Shown here: positions 29,343 to 36,953 of the stretch, in pieces
Layout: each line of letters opens with the position of its first letter
How positions within the stretch are numbered: the stretch's first letter is position 1
NCBI RefSeq assembly: GCF_002368095.1
Contig: NZ_AP018227.1
Coordinates: 3,760,047-3,824,046, forward strand
Reading direction: 5' to 3'
DNA length: 64,000 bases
From: Calothrix parasitica NIES-267
GTDB lineage: Bacteria; Cyanobacteriota; Cyanobacteriia; Cyanobacteriales; Nostocaceae
Translations under genes and position numbers: made by a program
Notes under the pieces: generated by a model
Database searches by the model: none
The model's input: only the letters and a program-made list of their open reading frames with translations
What the model was told of the DNA's origin: nothing

Positions 29343-32300
29343 TTAGTTCCATTCACCTTGCAGGGTAAAAGCAGCCCAATAATAAGGATTGCGCCAATCT
29401 GGATTAGCCCATAACTTGCGCTGTGCAGCCGTTAGTGCTTCCGCAGGATTTTTATTTTCCTGCAACATCTGCTTATAAAATTCTTGCATCAATACCGACG
29501 TACCTTTATCGTCAACCTGCCACAACGACAGCGCAACTCGTGAAGCACCTGCATACATCAATCCTCTTGTCAAGCCTACAATCCCTTCACCACTAACGTT
29601 TTTACCAAGTCCAGTTTCACAAGCACTTAATACAATTAATTCGGCTGGATAATCTTGTTCAAATAAATCAGCTAAACGTAAATAACCGGGGATTTGTTGA
29701 CCATCTTTGTTGAATAAAGATAGAACAATTCCCGATAATTCCGGTTGGTCGGGATTAACAAAACCGTGAGTGGCAAAATGTAGAATTTGGTATTGATTGA
29801 GATTTTTACTCGTTGCAAAATTATAGTTAGCATCAAAGCGGAATGCTGAAAAACTCGATTCTTTAGGAACAAGTTTTAATATCGCTTTTGCTTCTGTAGC
29901 TGTATCTGGAATTCTTCCCCAAAGTTTACGATTTAGACTTTTTGCGGAACGTTGGAGAGCAGAACGTTCTAATTCAAGTTCGGTACTTCTTGTTTCTTCT
30001 TGACCTTTATCTTGCTTGTCATTGTAACTGTATACCGGATCTGCAAGGATAGCGATTTTTTTCGGTGCTATATTGCGTTTGGCGATTTTTTCGCGTTGGA
30101 TAGCAATAGTTGATGCTGAAGGTAAATTAACAATTTCGTGATTGAGCATCAACGGTTGATAATCATTTATTTTGTTTGAAGAACTATTATTATCACAAAT
30201 ACGAAGACCACCACTGTTTCCACAAGAGGAATCTTTTTGATTTTGTTTTGAGTATTTATTATTCTGCGGTTGATAGGTTAGGTCATGTAATGCAGCAAAA
30301 GGAATCTGTTGCAAAACACCATCAGCAACAATAACCAATCTTTTACCAGCCAACTTATCTTTTACAGATTTAAGAATAACTTCGCTCAGTTTTTTAGCTG
30401 AATTAATTGCGAAACCCTTCCTTGATAATCCACTGTGAAATTCTTTAGCGACTTTTTCAATTTCTTCACCTGAAGCTAATTCGTAGCTATCTAAAGAATT
30501 AGAAGTGACTAACCATAAATAACTACGCTCCTTACCCAAGGAATATTGTAGTAAAACAGTATCTTTATCTAGCTGCTGTTGAATTTGGGATAATTTTAAC
30601 GGCTCTGGATTAGTTAATTTATCCCTTTCTGGATTTTGAGCGCGGATTTTGACTTTAAGCTGTTTTTGTTGGTTGATGATATTTTGAATTTCGGCTTCGG
30701 TTTGTTTAATTGTGTCTTTCGGTGGTTGCTTTTGATTAATTAATTTAACTATGATTCTTTCTTGAGCTTCACGTTTTAAATGTAATTCTTTTTCTTCTGC
30801 AATAAATTCGGGATTTACATTTTTGCTGAGTTTAGCGTTAGCTTGAGCTAATAATTCGATTAAACCACGAGCGCGAGAACGTTCGGAAATGTGTAGCGCT
30901 ATAGTATCGTATGCTTTTGATGGGTTTTTCTTGTGTTGTTCCATCAATAAGTCGATGTAGAATTTGTAATAATTTTGGACTGTAGAGAAATAGGTGGTTT
31001 TTAAATCTTGGTTGGTGTAGGTAGTGCGTAGTTGTTCGATAATGGCGATCGCCTTTTCGATGTGTTTGAGGGATGCTTGTAAGTTGCCTTGTTTGCGTTT
31101 TAATTTAGCTAAATTTTTAAAAGTATGGGCTTCTCCACCCTTGTCTCCCACCGCACGTCTCAATGGTAAAGCTTGGTTGTAGTATTGCAGTGCTTTTTTA
31201 TTTTCTCCTAAATCCGAGTAGACTTTACCAATATTATTGAGGATAGTGGCTTCTCTACCCTTATTTTGAACCGCACGAAATAAAGATAAAGCTTGGTTGA
31301 AGTTTTGCAGTGCTTCGTGCCTTTCTCCTAAATCCAAGTAGACTTTACCAATATTCGAGAGCGTAGTAGCTTCTCCACTCCTATCTCCAATCGCACGTCT
31401 TAATGGTAAAGCTTGGTTGTAATATTGCACTGCCTTTTGGTTTTCTCCTAAATCGGAGTAGATTCCACCAATATTATTGAGTGTATTGGCTTCTCCACGT
31501 TTCTCTCCCAGCGCACGAAATAAAGGTAAAGCTTGGTTGTAGTATTGCAGTGCCTTCTGCTTTTCTCCTAAATCCGCGTAGACTTTACCAATATTATTAA
31601 GTGTAGTGGCTTCTCCACTCCTATCTCCCACTGCACGATATAAAGGTTTTGCTTGGTTATAGAATTGCAGAGCCTTCTGATTTTCTCCCAAATCTAAGTA
31701 GACTGTAGCAATATTATTAAGTGCAGTGGCTTCTCCACCCCTGTTTTTCACTGCACGTGTTAATGGTAAAGCTTGGTTATAGTATTGCAGTGCCTTCTGC
31801 TTTTCTCCTATATCCGCGTAGATTCCACCGATATTACTAAGGGTAGTGGCTTCTCCACGCTTGTCTTCGAGCAAACGTCTTAATGGTAAAGCCTGATTGT
31901 AGTATTGCAGAGCCTCTTGGTTTTCTCCTAAATCCGCGTAGATTCCACCGATATTATTGAGTATACTAGCTTCTCCATACTTATCTTCTACCGCACGTGA
32001 TATAGGTAAAGCTTGTTTGTAATATTCAAGTGCTTTCTGATTTTCTCCTAAATTCGAGTAGATTAGACCAATATTATTAAGGGTAGTTGCTTCTAAATTC
32101 TTGTCTTTGACTGCACGTGTTAATGCTAAAGCTTGATAGTAGTATTGCAGAGCCTTTTGATTTTCTCCTAATTCTAAATAAGTTCTACCAATATTAGAAA
32201 TAATAAAAGCTTGATGTTTCTTATCCCCCAGTTTCTCCAACAAAATCAGCGCTGCTTTAAATTTCTTCCTCGCTGCTAGTATTGATTCTTTACTTCCTTC

Positions 32301-32528
32301 ATCAAATAATAATTGCAATCCTTCTTGTGTTAACTTTAGTGCTTCAGCACGCATTGCATCCGCTTGCGCTTCTTCCTGTTGGGCAATTATTTGTAAATTC
32401 CTAGAAGCATATACTCTCCCCACATCGGAAATCAAAAATACGGTTAAAAATATAGCAAAGGCGCGATATATTAAAACTCGGACATGGTGATGTTTTTTGC
32501 TCATGTCTTGTAATTTAACTTTAAGCAA
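29343..32528 (-). CDS. Secreted TPR-CHAT caspase-like protease
   Basis: The 1061-residue protein (a later ATG at codon 9 is also possible) starts with a basic stretch and the hydrophobic signal IYRAFAIFLTVFLISDVGRVYA. Residues about 110-505 hold nine near-identical 40-residue TPRs of the NNIGxxYxDLGExQKALQYYNQALPLxRAV type, plus a degenerate tenth. A helical linker follows. The C-terminal CHAT domain has the caspase-like dyad: His in LHFATHGF (H921) and Cys in LSACETGLG (C970). The ending NPYYWAAFTLQGEW is typical. Such proteins are frequent in filamentous cyanobacteria; partner and substrate are unknown. The gene is bracketed by inverted 72-bp repeats. Confidence 0.92.
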   Translation of the reverse strand: MLKVKLQDMSKKHHHVRVLIYRAFAIFLTVFLISDVGRVYASRNLQIIAQQEEAQADAMRAEALKLTQEGLQLLFDEGSKESILAARKKFKAALILLEKLGDKKHQAFIISNIGRTYLELGENQKALQYYYQALALTRAVKDKNLEATTLNNIGLIYSNLGENQKALEYYKQALPISRAVEDKYGEASILNNIGGIYADLGENQEALQYYNQALPLRRLLEDKRGEATTLSNIGGIYADIGEKQKALQYYNQALPLTRAVKNRGGEATALNNIATVYLDLGENQKALQFYNQAKPLYRAVGDRSGEATTLNNIGKVYADLGEKQKALQYYNQALPLFRALGEKRGEANTLNNIGGIYSDLGENQKAVQYYNQALPLRRAIGDRSGEATTLSNIGKVYLDLGERHEALQNFNQALSLFRAVQNKGREATILNNIGKVYSDLGENKKALQYYNQALPLRRAVGDKGGEAHTFKNLAKLKRKQGNLQASLKHIEKAIAIIEQLRTTYTNQDLKTTYFSTVQNYYKFYIDLLMEQHKKNPSKAYDTIALHISERSRARGLIELLAQANAKLSKNVNPEFIAEEKELHLKREAQERIIVKLINQKQPPKDTIKQTEAEIQNIINQQKQLKVKIRAQNPERDKLTNPEPLKLSQIQQQLDKDTVLLQYSLGKERSYLWLVTSNSLDSYELASGEEIEKVAKEFHSGLSRKGFAINSAKKLSEVILKSVKDKLAGKRLVIVADGVLQQIPFAALHDLTYQPQNNKYSKQNQKDSSCGNSGGLRICDNNSSSNKINDYQPLMLNHEIVNLPSASTIAIQREKIAKRNIAPKKIAILADPVYSYNDKQDKGQEETRSTELELERSALQRSAKSLNRKLWGRIPDTATEAKAILKLVPKESSFSAFRFDANYNFATSKNLNQYQILHFATHGFVNPDQPELSGIVLSLFNKDGQQIPGYLRLADLFEQDYPAELIVLSACETGLGKNVSGEGIVGLTRGLMYAGASRVALSLWQVDDKGTSVLMQEFYKQMLQENKNPAEALTAAQRKLWANPDWRNPYYWAAFTLQGEWN
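31100..32190. repeat. 120-bp tandem repeats coding for TPRs
   Basis: Nine units of 120 bases, each encoding a 40-residue TPR, lie in the 5' half of the CHAT gene. Their near-identity at DNA level, for example TTTTCTCCTAAATCCG recurring each period, suggests recent duplication or gene conversion. Confidence 0.9.
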
Positions 32529-32984
32529 TTTTTGTTACGGCTATATTTATATATTTCTGGAGCTTTCCGAATTATGCAATTCCTTAGACTGAAAAGTTAC
32601 TGATTTTATAAAACCGCAGAGACTCATAGAGAGAAAAGGATAGAGATATGGAGGAGATAAAAAATATTATTTTAAAAAGATTTAATTCACGTAGGAATAA
32701 TTATTAAATTCTCACACGCTTTATCTCGATTTTTTTGTATAAACACTGATAAAAAATAAATATTAAAAAATATTACGAATTTGATTAACCCGTTTCTGGC
32801 AGAAGATTACCGATTTAAAAAAACCGCAGAGGAAAGAGGTAGAAAGAGATAGGTAATTTTAGAGCGGAATAGGGTAGTTATATATTTAGTCCATTGAAAT
32901 GGACTTCTGCAATTAGACGGGGGTTTGCAACCCCTGGTGGGTATGAAATACAGTTGAGGAATTTATAATTGTTTTACAAGTTGA

Positions 32985-33056
32985 ATGGTGCGTGACGCGC
33001 TTATCTAACTTATAACTTCGTAGATAGTTTATTAGCCGCGTCACACACCCTACAAA
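32985..33056. repeat. 72-bp inverted-repeat copy B beside the CHAT gene
   Basis: It is the reverse-complement partner of 29204-29276, sharing GTGCGTGACGCGC, AACTTCGTAGATAGTTTATT and CGTCACACACCCTAC. The pair encloses 3.7 kb that contains only the CHAT gene and small repeats. Confidence 0.85.
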
Positions 33057-33080
33057 GATTGACCACTAACCTTTTCATAG

Positions 33081-33114
33081 AAAAAACTCGGCTGTAGAAA
33101 TAAGCCGAGTTTTT
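33081..33114. terminator. Bidirectional terminator beside the toxin gene
   Basis: ACTCGGCT (33086-33093) pairs with AGCCGAGT (33103-33110) over a 9-base loop, with an A-tract on the left and a T-tract on the right. On the minus strand it would end the antitoxin-toxin transcript 34 bases after the toxin stop. Confidence 0.8.
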
Positions 33115-33147
33115 ACTTTAATCAATTTAATGCTTTAGATTGATGTA

Positions 33148-33447
33148 TTAACCTTCGCCAAATTCCTCTAGCAGCTTCTTCTTGTAAGTTACTGTGGCGA
33201 CAGTGACTTTATCATCTTTGATGCGGTAAATAATTCGATACATGTAGGCAAACTGTTGTCTGACGCTATCGTCATCGAATTCGGGGACGATTTCACCAGA
33301 AGTAGGACAATGGTCCAAACTGCGAGTTACATCAAGTATCTTTTTAACTACCGCAGCAGCATAGGAAGCTGAATCACGAGAGATATAAACAGCGATTGCT
33401 TCTACATCATCTAAGGCTTTAGGTGACCATACTACTTGATAAGCCAT
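33148..33447 (-). CDS. ParE/RelE-type toxin
   Basis: The 99-residue protein has the RelE/ParE fold pattern: VVWSPKALDDVEAIAVYISRDSASYAAAVVKKI, then FAYMYRIIYRIKDDKVTVATVTYKKKLL. The AxxDLxxI-like first helix and the R-x-x-Y-R-I-x-Y strand point to ParE, which poisons gyrase, more than to the RelE ribonuclease, but this is not decided. Its start overlaps the antitoxin stop by 16 bases, the usual coupling in type II modules. A terminator follows. No stop or frameshift is seen, so it is probably intact. Confidence 0.85.
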   Translation of the reverse strand: MAYQVVWSPKALDDVEAIAVYISRDSASYAAAVVKKILDVTRSLDHCPTSGEIVPEFDDDSVRQQFAYMYRIIYRIKDDKVTVATVTYKKKLLEEFGEG

Positions 33448-33620
33448 TTGCTTAAACGTTCTTTGGCCTCATTGTGTGTCCTTGTTCCTCTAGTATCGGC
33501 TACTTCTATGCTACGTCGCACTTTTTCGCTGACATACAAATGATATTGAATATCTTCGACGGAACAATTATCTGGTAACTGTTTCAAAATAGATTCGATA
33601 CTTTCTTTTGGAGTACTCAT
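33432..33620 (-). CDS. Antitoxin of the ParE-type module
   Basis: The ATG at 33620 gives 62 residues, beginning MSTPKESIESILKQLPDNCS; an upstream alternative start is less likely. The body VEDIQYHLYVSEKVRRSIEVADTRGTRTHNEAKERLSKWL is helical and charged, and the TRTHNEAKERLSKWL end is typical of small antitoxins that wrap ParE toxins. No clear DNA-binding motif is certain. It overlaps the toxin start by 16 bases. The call rests mainly on gene order and size. Confidence 0.75.
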   Translation of the reverse strand: MSTPKESIESILKQLPDNCSVEDIQYHLYVSEKVRRSIEVADTRGTRTHNEAKERLSKWLIK

Positions 33621-33660
33621 AATGTTATTTTTTGGGTATTTATATAAATTCGGTAATAGC

Positions 33661-33680
33661 AAGTGGGCTAGTGCCCACTT
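33661..33680. terminator. Hairpin after thrS
   Basis: AAGTGGGC pairs with GCCCACTT over a 4-base loop, 11 bases past the thrS stop and before the antitoxin gene. There is no long U-run, so it may be an mRNA end stabiliser as much as a terminator. Confidence 0.5.
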
Positions 33681-33690
33681 CTATTGTCTC

Positions 33691-35544
33691 CTAAAAGTTG
33701 CTGTAATTGGTGATAGCATTCTTCATATTGTCCAGTACTTCGGATACGGACATGGTTCCTAAATCTCCGGAAGCACGGGTACGAATACTTAAAGAATTGG
33801 ATTCTACTTCTTTTTGTCCGACTACAGCCATTACGGGAATTTTCTGTTTTTCGGCATTACGTATTAGTTTACCAAGTCTGTCGCCACTAGTATCAACTTC
33901 GGCACGAATACCTAACATTTTCATTTTGGCTGCGACATCTTTAGCGAAATCTAATTGGACTTCTGTTACTGGTAATAATCTTGCTTGTACTGGTGCTAAC
34001 CATAAAGGAAAATCACCTGCATATTCTTCTATTAAAATCCCAATTAATCTTTCTAAAGAACCAAAGGGCGCACGGTGAATCATTACTGGATGCTGACGAG
34101 AACCATCTTCGGCAACGTATTCCAAATTAAATCTTTCTTTGGAAGGTAAAATATAGTCTACCTGTACCGTTCCTAATTGCCATTCTCTTTCTAAGGCATC
34201 ACTAACAATAAAGTCTAATTTGGGGCCGTAAAAAGCTGCTTCACCTATTCCTTCAAAATGCTCCATTCCTAGCTTTTCTACAGCATTACGAATCGCATTT
34301 TGAGCTTTTTCCCAAGCTTCATCGGAACCGATATATTTTTCTTTATTTTCTGGGTCGCGGAAACTTAATCTGGCTCTAAAATTCTTTAGTTGCAATTTTT
34401 CAAATACTGACAAGATTAAATCCACAACATTGAGAAATTCTTCATCAAGTTGTTCGGGAGTTGCAAAGATATGAGCATCATCTTGAGTAAAACCTCTTAC
34501 TCTTGTTAATCCCCCTAATTCTCCAGATTGTTCGTAACGATAGACTGTACCAAATTCTGCTAAACGTATTGGTAATTCTCGATAGGAACGCAGTTCGCTA
34601 TTATATATCTGAATGTGAAAAGGACAGTTCATTGCTTTGAGAACAAAACCTTCTTCTTGCGCTGCTGCTTCCTCATCTTCAGCCATCATGGGGAACAAGT
34701 CTTCTTTATATTTCTGCCAGTGTCCGGATTTTTTAAATAAATCTATTTTGCCGATATGAGGAGTTATGACTGGCGAATAACCGCGTTTTACCTGTTCTTC
34801 CTGAAGAAAATCTTGTAAAAGTGTCCGCAGCAAGGCACCTTTGGGAGTCCACAGAGGTAAACCTGGCCCAACTAAATCGGAAAAGATAAATAATCCTAAC
34901 TCTTTACCTAATTTACGATGGTCGCGACGCATTGCTTCTTCTTTACGTCGCTTGTACTCTGCTAGCTGCTCGGGATTTTCCCAAGCAGTACCATAAATAC
35001 GCTGCAATTGTGCTTTATTTTCATCTCCTCTCCAGTAAGCACCAGCAACAGTTTCTAATTCAATTGCTTTAGGAGTTAATTCGCTGGTATTTTCTAAATG
35101 AGGTCCCGCACATAAATCCCACCATTCATCCCCTAAATGGTAAATAGTAATTGGTTCTTCTTTAATATCTTCTAGTATTTCTAACTTATAAGGTTCGTTA
35201 ATTTCTTTAATTCGACGTTCCGCTTCCTCGCGACTAACTTCTTCCCTGACAACAGGTAATTTACGATTAATTATTTTTACCATCTGCTTGTAGATGGCTT
35301 TCAAATCCTTCTCAGTAAATGCTTCTGGACTTTCAAAATCGTAATAAAAACCGTTTTCAATCCACGGACCAATCGTAACTTGCGCCTCGGGAAACAACTT
35401 TTGTACCGCCATTGCCATGATATGAGAAGTTGTATGACGAATCTTTTTTAATTCCTCAGATTCGCTAGTACGCGGTAGATTAATTTTTTTCGGTTCTTCA
35501 GATTGATTATGAGACTCGGGAGGCGATATCGGCTGTTTAACCAT
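33691..35544 (-). CDS. thrS: Threonyl-tRNA synthetase without TGS domain
   Basis: The 617-residue enzyme has the class II core: motif 2 region with FGTVYRYEQSGELGGLTRVRGFTQDDAHIF, motif 3 MIHRAPFGSLERLIGILIEEYAG, and zinc ligands in KAMNCPFH, DDAHIF and MIHRAPFG. The editing domain is present with H37-x3-H41 (RHTTSHIMAMAV) and C145/H149 (DLCAGPH). The usual N-terminal TGS domain is absent: only about 30 polar residues precede the editing domain. Filamentous cyanobacteria may carry two ThrRS forms, one under zinc (Zur) control; which one this is cannot be said here. Confidence 0.93.
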   Translation of the reverse strand: MVKQPISPPESHNQSEEPKKINLPRTSESEELKKIRHTTSHIMAMAVQKLFPEAQVTIGPWIENGFYYDFESPEAFTEKDLKAIYKQMVKIINRKLPVVREEVSREEAERRIKEINEPYKLEILEDIKEEPITIYHLGDEWWDLCAGPHLENTSELTPKAIELETVAGAYWRGDENKAQLQRIYGTAWENPEQLAEYKRRKEEAMRRDHRKLGKELGLFIFSDLVGPGLPLWTPKGALLRTLLQDFLQEEQVKRGYSPVITPHIGKIDLFKKSGHWQKYKEDLFPMMAEDEEAAAQEEGFVLKAMNCPFHIQIYNSELRSYRELPIRLAEFGTVYRYEQSGELGGLTRVRGFTQDDAHIFATPEQLDEEFLNVVDLILSVFEKLQLKNFRARLSFRDPENKEKYIGSDEAWEKAQNAIRNAVEKLGMEHFEGIGEAAFYGPKLDFIVSDALEREWQLGTVQVDYILPSKERFNLEYVAEDGSRQHPVMIHRAPFGSLERLIGILIEEYAGDFPLWLAPVQARLLPVTEVQLDFAKDVAAKMKMLGIRAEVDTSGDRLGKLIRNAEKQKIPVMAVVGQKEVESNSLSIRTRASGDLGTMSVSEVLDNMKNAITNYSNF

Positions 35545-35860
35545 TGGCGAACTGTTTACTCTATATATTATGGAACTGCATCTATATTAACGACCCAGGG
35601 GTAGACTGCATCACTATTCCCTAAGATGTTGTTAACACTATTTACATACTTATTTACATAAGCTTTATTGACAACAATAATCTACATATTCCATCTTTTG
35701 GATATGTACAAATATGAAAATTAATATATATAATAATTAAAGTGTAATAAAAATTACAGATTTATTTAAGATTCTACATTCATATACATGTCGCTTTAAA
35801 TGTTAAGAATATTAAAGAACGTTAATATTAGTAATAAAAATCGAATTTTGCTTATCATTT
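35545..35860. other. AT-rich divergent region thrS / DUF2605
   Basis: This is the shared upstream region of thrS (minus) and the DUF2605 gene (plus). It is strongly AT-rich. No T-box-like structure, gene or repeat was recognised. Confidence 0.5.
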
Positions 35861-36199
35861 ATGCGAGACTCTAATTTACCGGAGCCAGAGTTGCTGAAGA
35901 CAGTCTTGCAGCCATTGTTGGAAGACTTTGAATACTGGTTTGCTCGCTCGCGAACCCTATTGGAAACAGAGCAGCTATCATTTTTGGATAAGCAGGATCA
36001 ATCTGACTTGTTGACACGAGTGAAGCTTGCAGCAGATGAAGTTCAAGCAGCCAAAATGTTATTTACAGTGGCTGAAGGTAAGGTGGGAATCGATATGGCG
36101 ACTCTTATGCCCTGGCATAAACTTGTTACAGAATGTTGGAATGTTTCGATGCAGTTTCGCTCTAGGCAAAATGTTTCACAAGAGCAAGACAAACTATAA
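35861..36199 (+). CDS. DUF2605 protein
   Basis: The 112-residue product reads LLKTVLQPLLEDFEYWFARSRTLLETEQLSFLDKQDQSDLLTRVKLAADEVQAAKMLFTVAEGKVGID, a pattern I recognise as the cyanobacterial DUF2605 family. It is helical and soluble, with a WHKLVTECW block near the end. No function is known. The DUF2973 gene follows 224 bases downstream on the same strand, a neighbour pair common in cyanobacteria. Confidence 0.75.
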   Translation: MRDSNLPEPELLKTVLQPLLEDFEYWFARSRTLLETEQLSFLDKQDQSDLLTRVKLAADEVQAAKMLFTVAEGKVGIDMATLMPWHKLVTECWNVSMQFRSRQNVSQEQDKL

Positions 36200-36423
36200 A
36201 ATAATAAATATTTTTTCTAGACTTCTTTAAAATTAATGACGTTTGAGAGAAAATGTATTTAATGCTACAAAAATTATTTTTTGTATACACTGCTTTACTT
36301 GATTGATTATGGGTTTATCCAAACCGTGGAAGCAATTTTATATTGCAGCTAGTAGCTCACGGTGATGATAAGTCCGGTTGAAATGAACGTTTAAATATTT
36401 GCTGCCCCAAAAGGAAAACGAAG

Positions 36424-36774
36424 ATGCTATTACAACTGCTTTACATTCTCGCTTTTACTACCCTTGCTTTTATAGCCGTTGCTAACTTGATTCGCAACTT
36501 AGTCATGTTTAGCTTTGATAGACAGGGAAATTATCCAGCAAGATTCGGAAGAAATGAGGTTGGAGGAATTCGTAGAAATCAAGGTAACTATTCGCTATCG
36601 GCATCAAGAAAACAGTATGTACCCCATCCAGAACTTTTAGATAATTCTGGGAACATTGTCAAGGAGCCGCTTTTGGTAATGCGCTCGATTAATGTTGAAG
36701 ATGCTCGCCAACAGCTTGATGCTCTTTATGAATCATCTCCTGGAAGGAAAGCTGATAGTTCAGAGGAAGGGTAA
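36424..36774 (+). CDS. DUF2973 membrane-anchored protein
   Basis: The 116-residue product starts with one membrane segment (LLQLLYILAFTTLAFIAVANLIRNLVMF) and continues as a soluble tail, HPELLDNSGNIVKEPLLVMRSINVEDARQQLDALYESSPG, as in the cyanobacterial DUF2973 family. The tail probably faces the cytoplasm. It follows the DUF2605 gene. Function is unknown. Repeat-like GTTGGTAATTGGTAATT and a 30-bp palindrome follow. Confidence 0.78.
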   Translation: MLLQLLYILAFTTLAFIAVANLIRNLVMFSFDRQGNYPARFGRNEVGGIRRNQGNYSLSASRKQYVPHPELLDNSGNIVKEPLLVMRSINVEDARQQLDALYESSPGRKADSSEEG

Positions 36775-36899
36775 TTGATAGTTGGTAGTTGGTAATTGGT
36801 AATTGGTAATTAGTGGTTAATCAATAATTGCTAATTACTAAGGCTGATACAAATTAAGAATTATTTAGATAATAGTGGTTTGTTATTCACAAAAATGTT

Positions 36900-36929
36900 T
36901 GTAGAGACGCGATATATCGCGTCTCTACA
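36900..36929. repeat. Perfect 30-bp palindrome (TGTAGAGACGCGATA half-site)
   Basis: TGTAGAGACGCGATA is followed by its exact complement. It lies between the convergent DUF2973 and glycosidase genes, 24 bases after the stop of the latter. It shares the GTAGAGACG arms with 1889-1914. It could act as a bidirectional transcript end. Confidence 0.85.
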
Positions 36930-36953
36930 TTTGTAATTTATGCGATTTTTCGA

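Larger units (their letters stand above)
32529..33147. other. Intergenic region with several small repeats
   Basis: It holds two AAAACCGCAGAG elements (about 32612 and 32818). An AGTCCATT-GA-AATGGACT hairpin lies at 32888-32905, and GGGGTT-TGC-AACCCC at 32920-32934. Inverted-repeat copy B (32985-33056) and a terminator (33081-33114) follow. No gene is seen. Confidence 0.75.

Noticed and set aside
33661-33680. AAGTGGGC palindrome as a Zur or regulator site for the toxin module
   Set aside because: It lies just after the thrS stop codon and fits a 3' hairpin better; no second site was seen.
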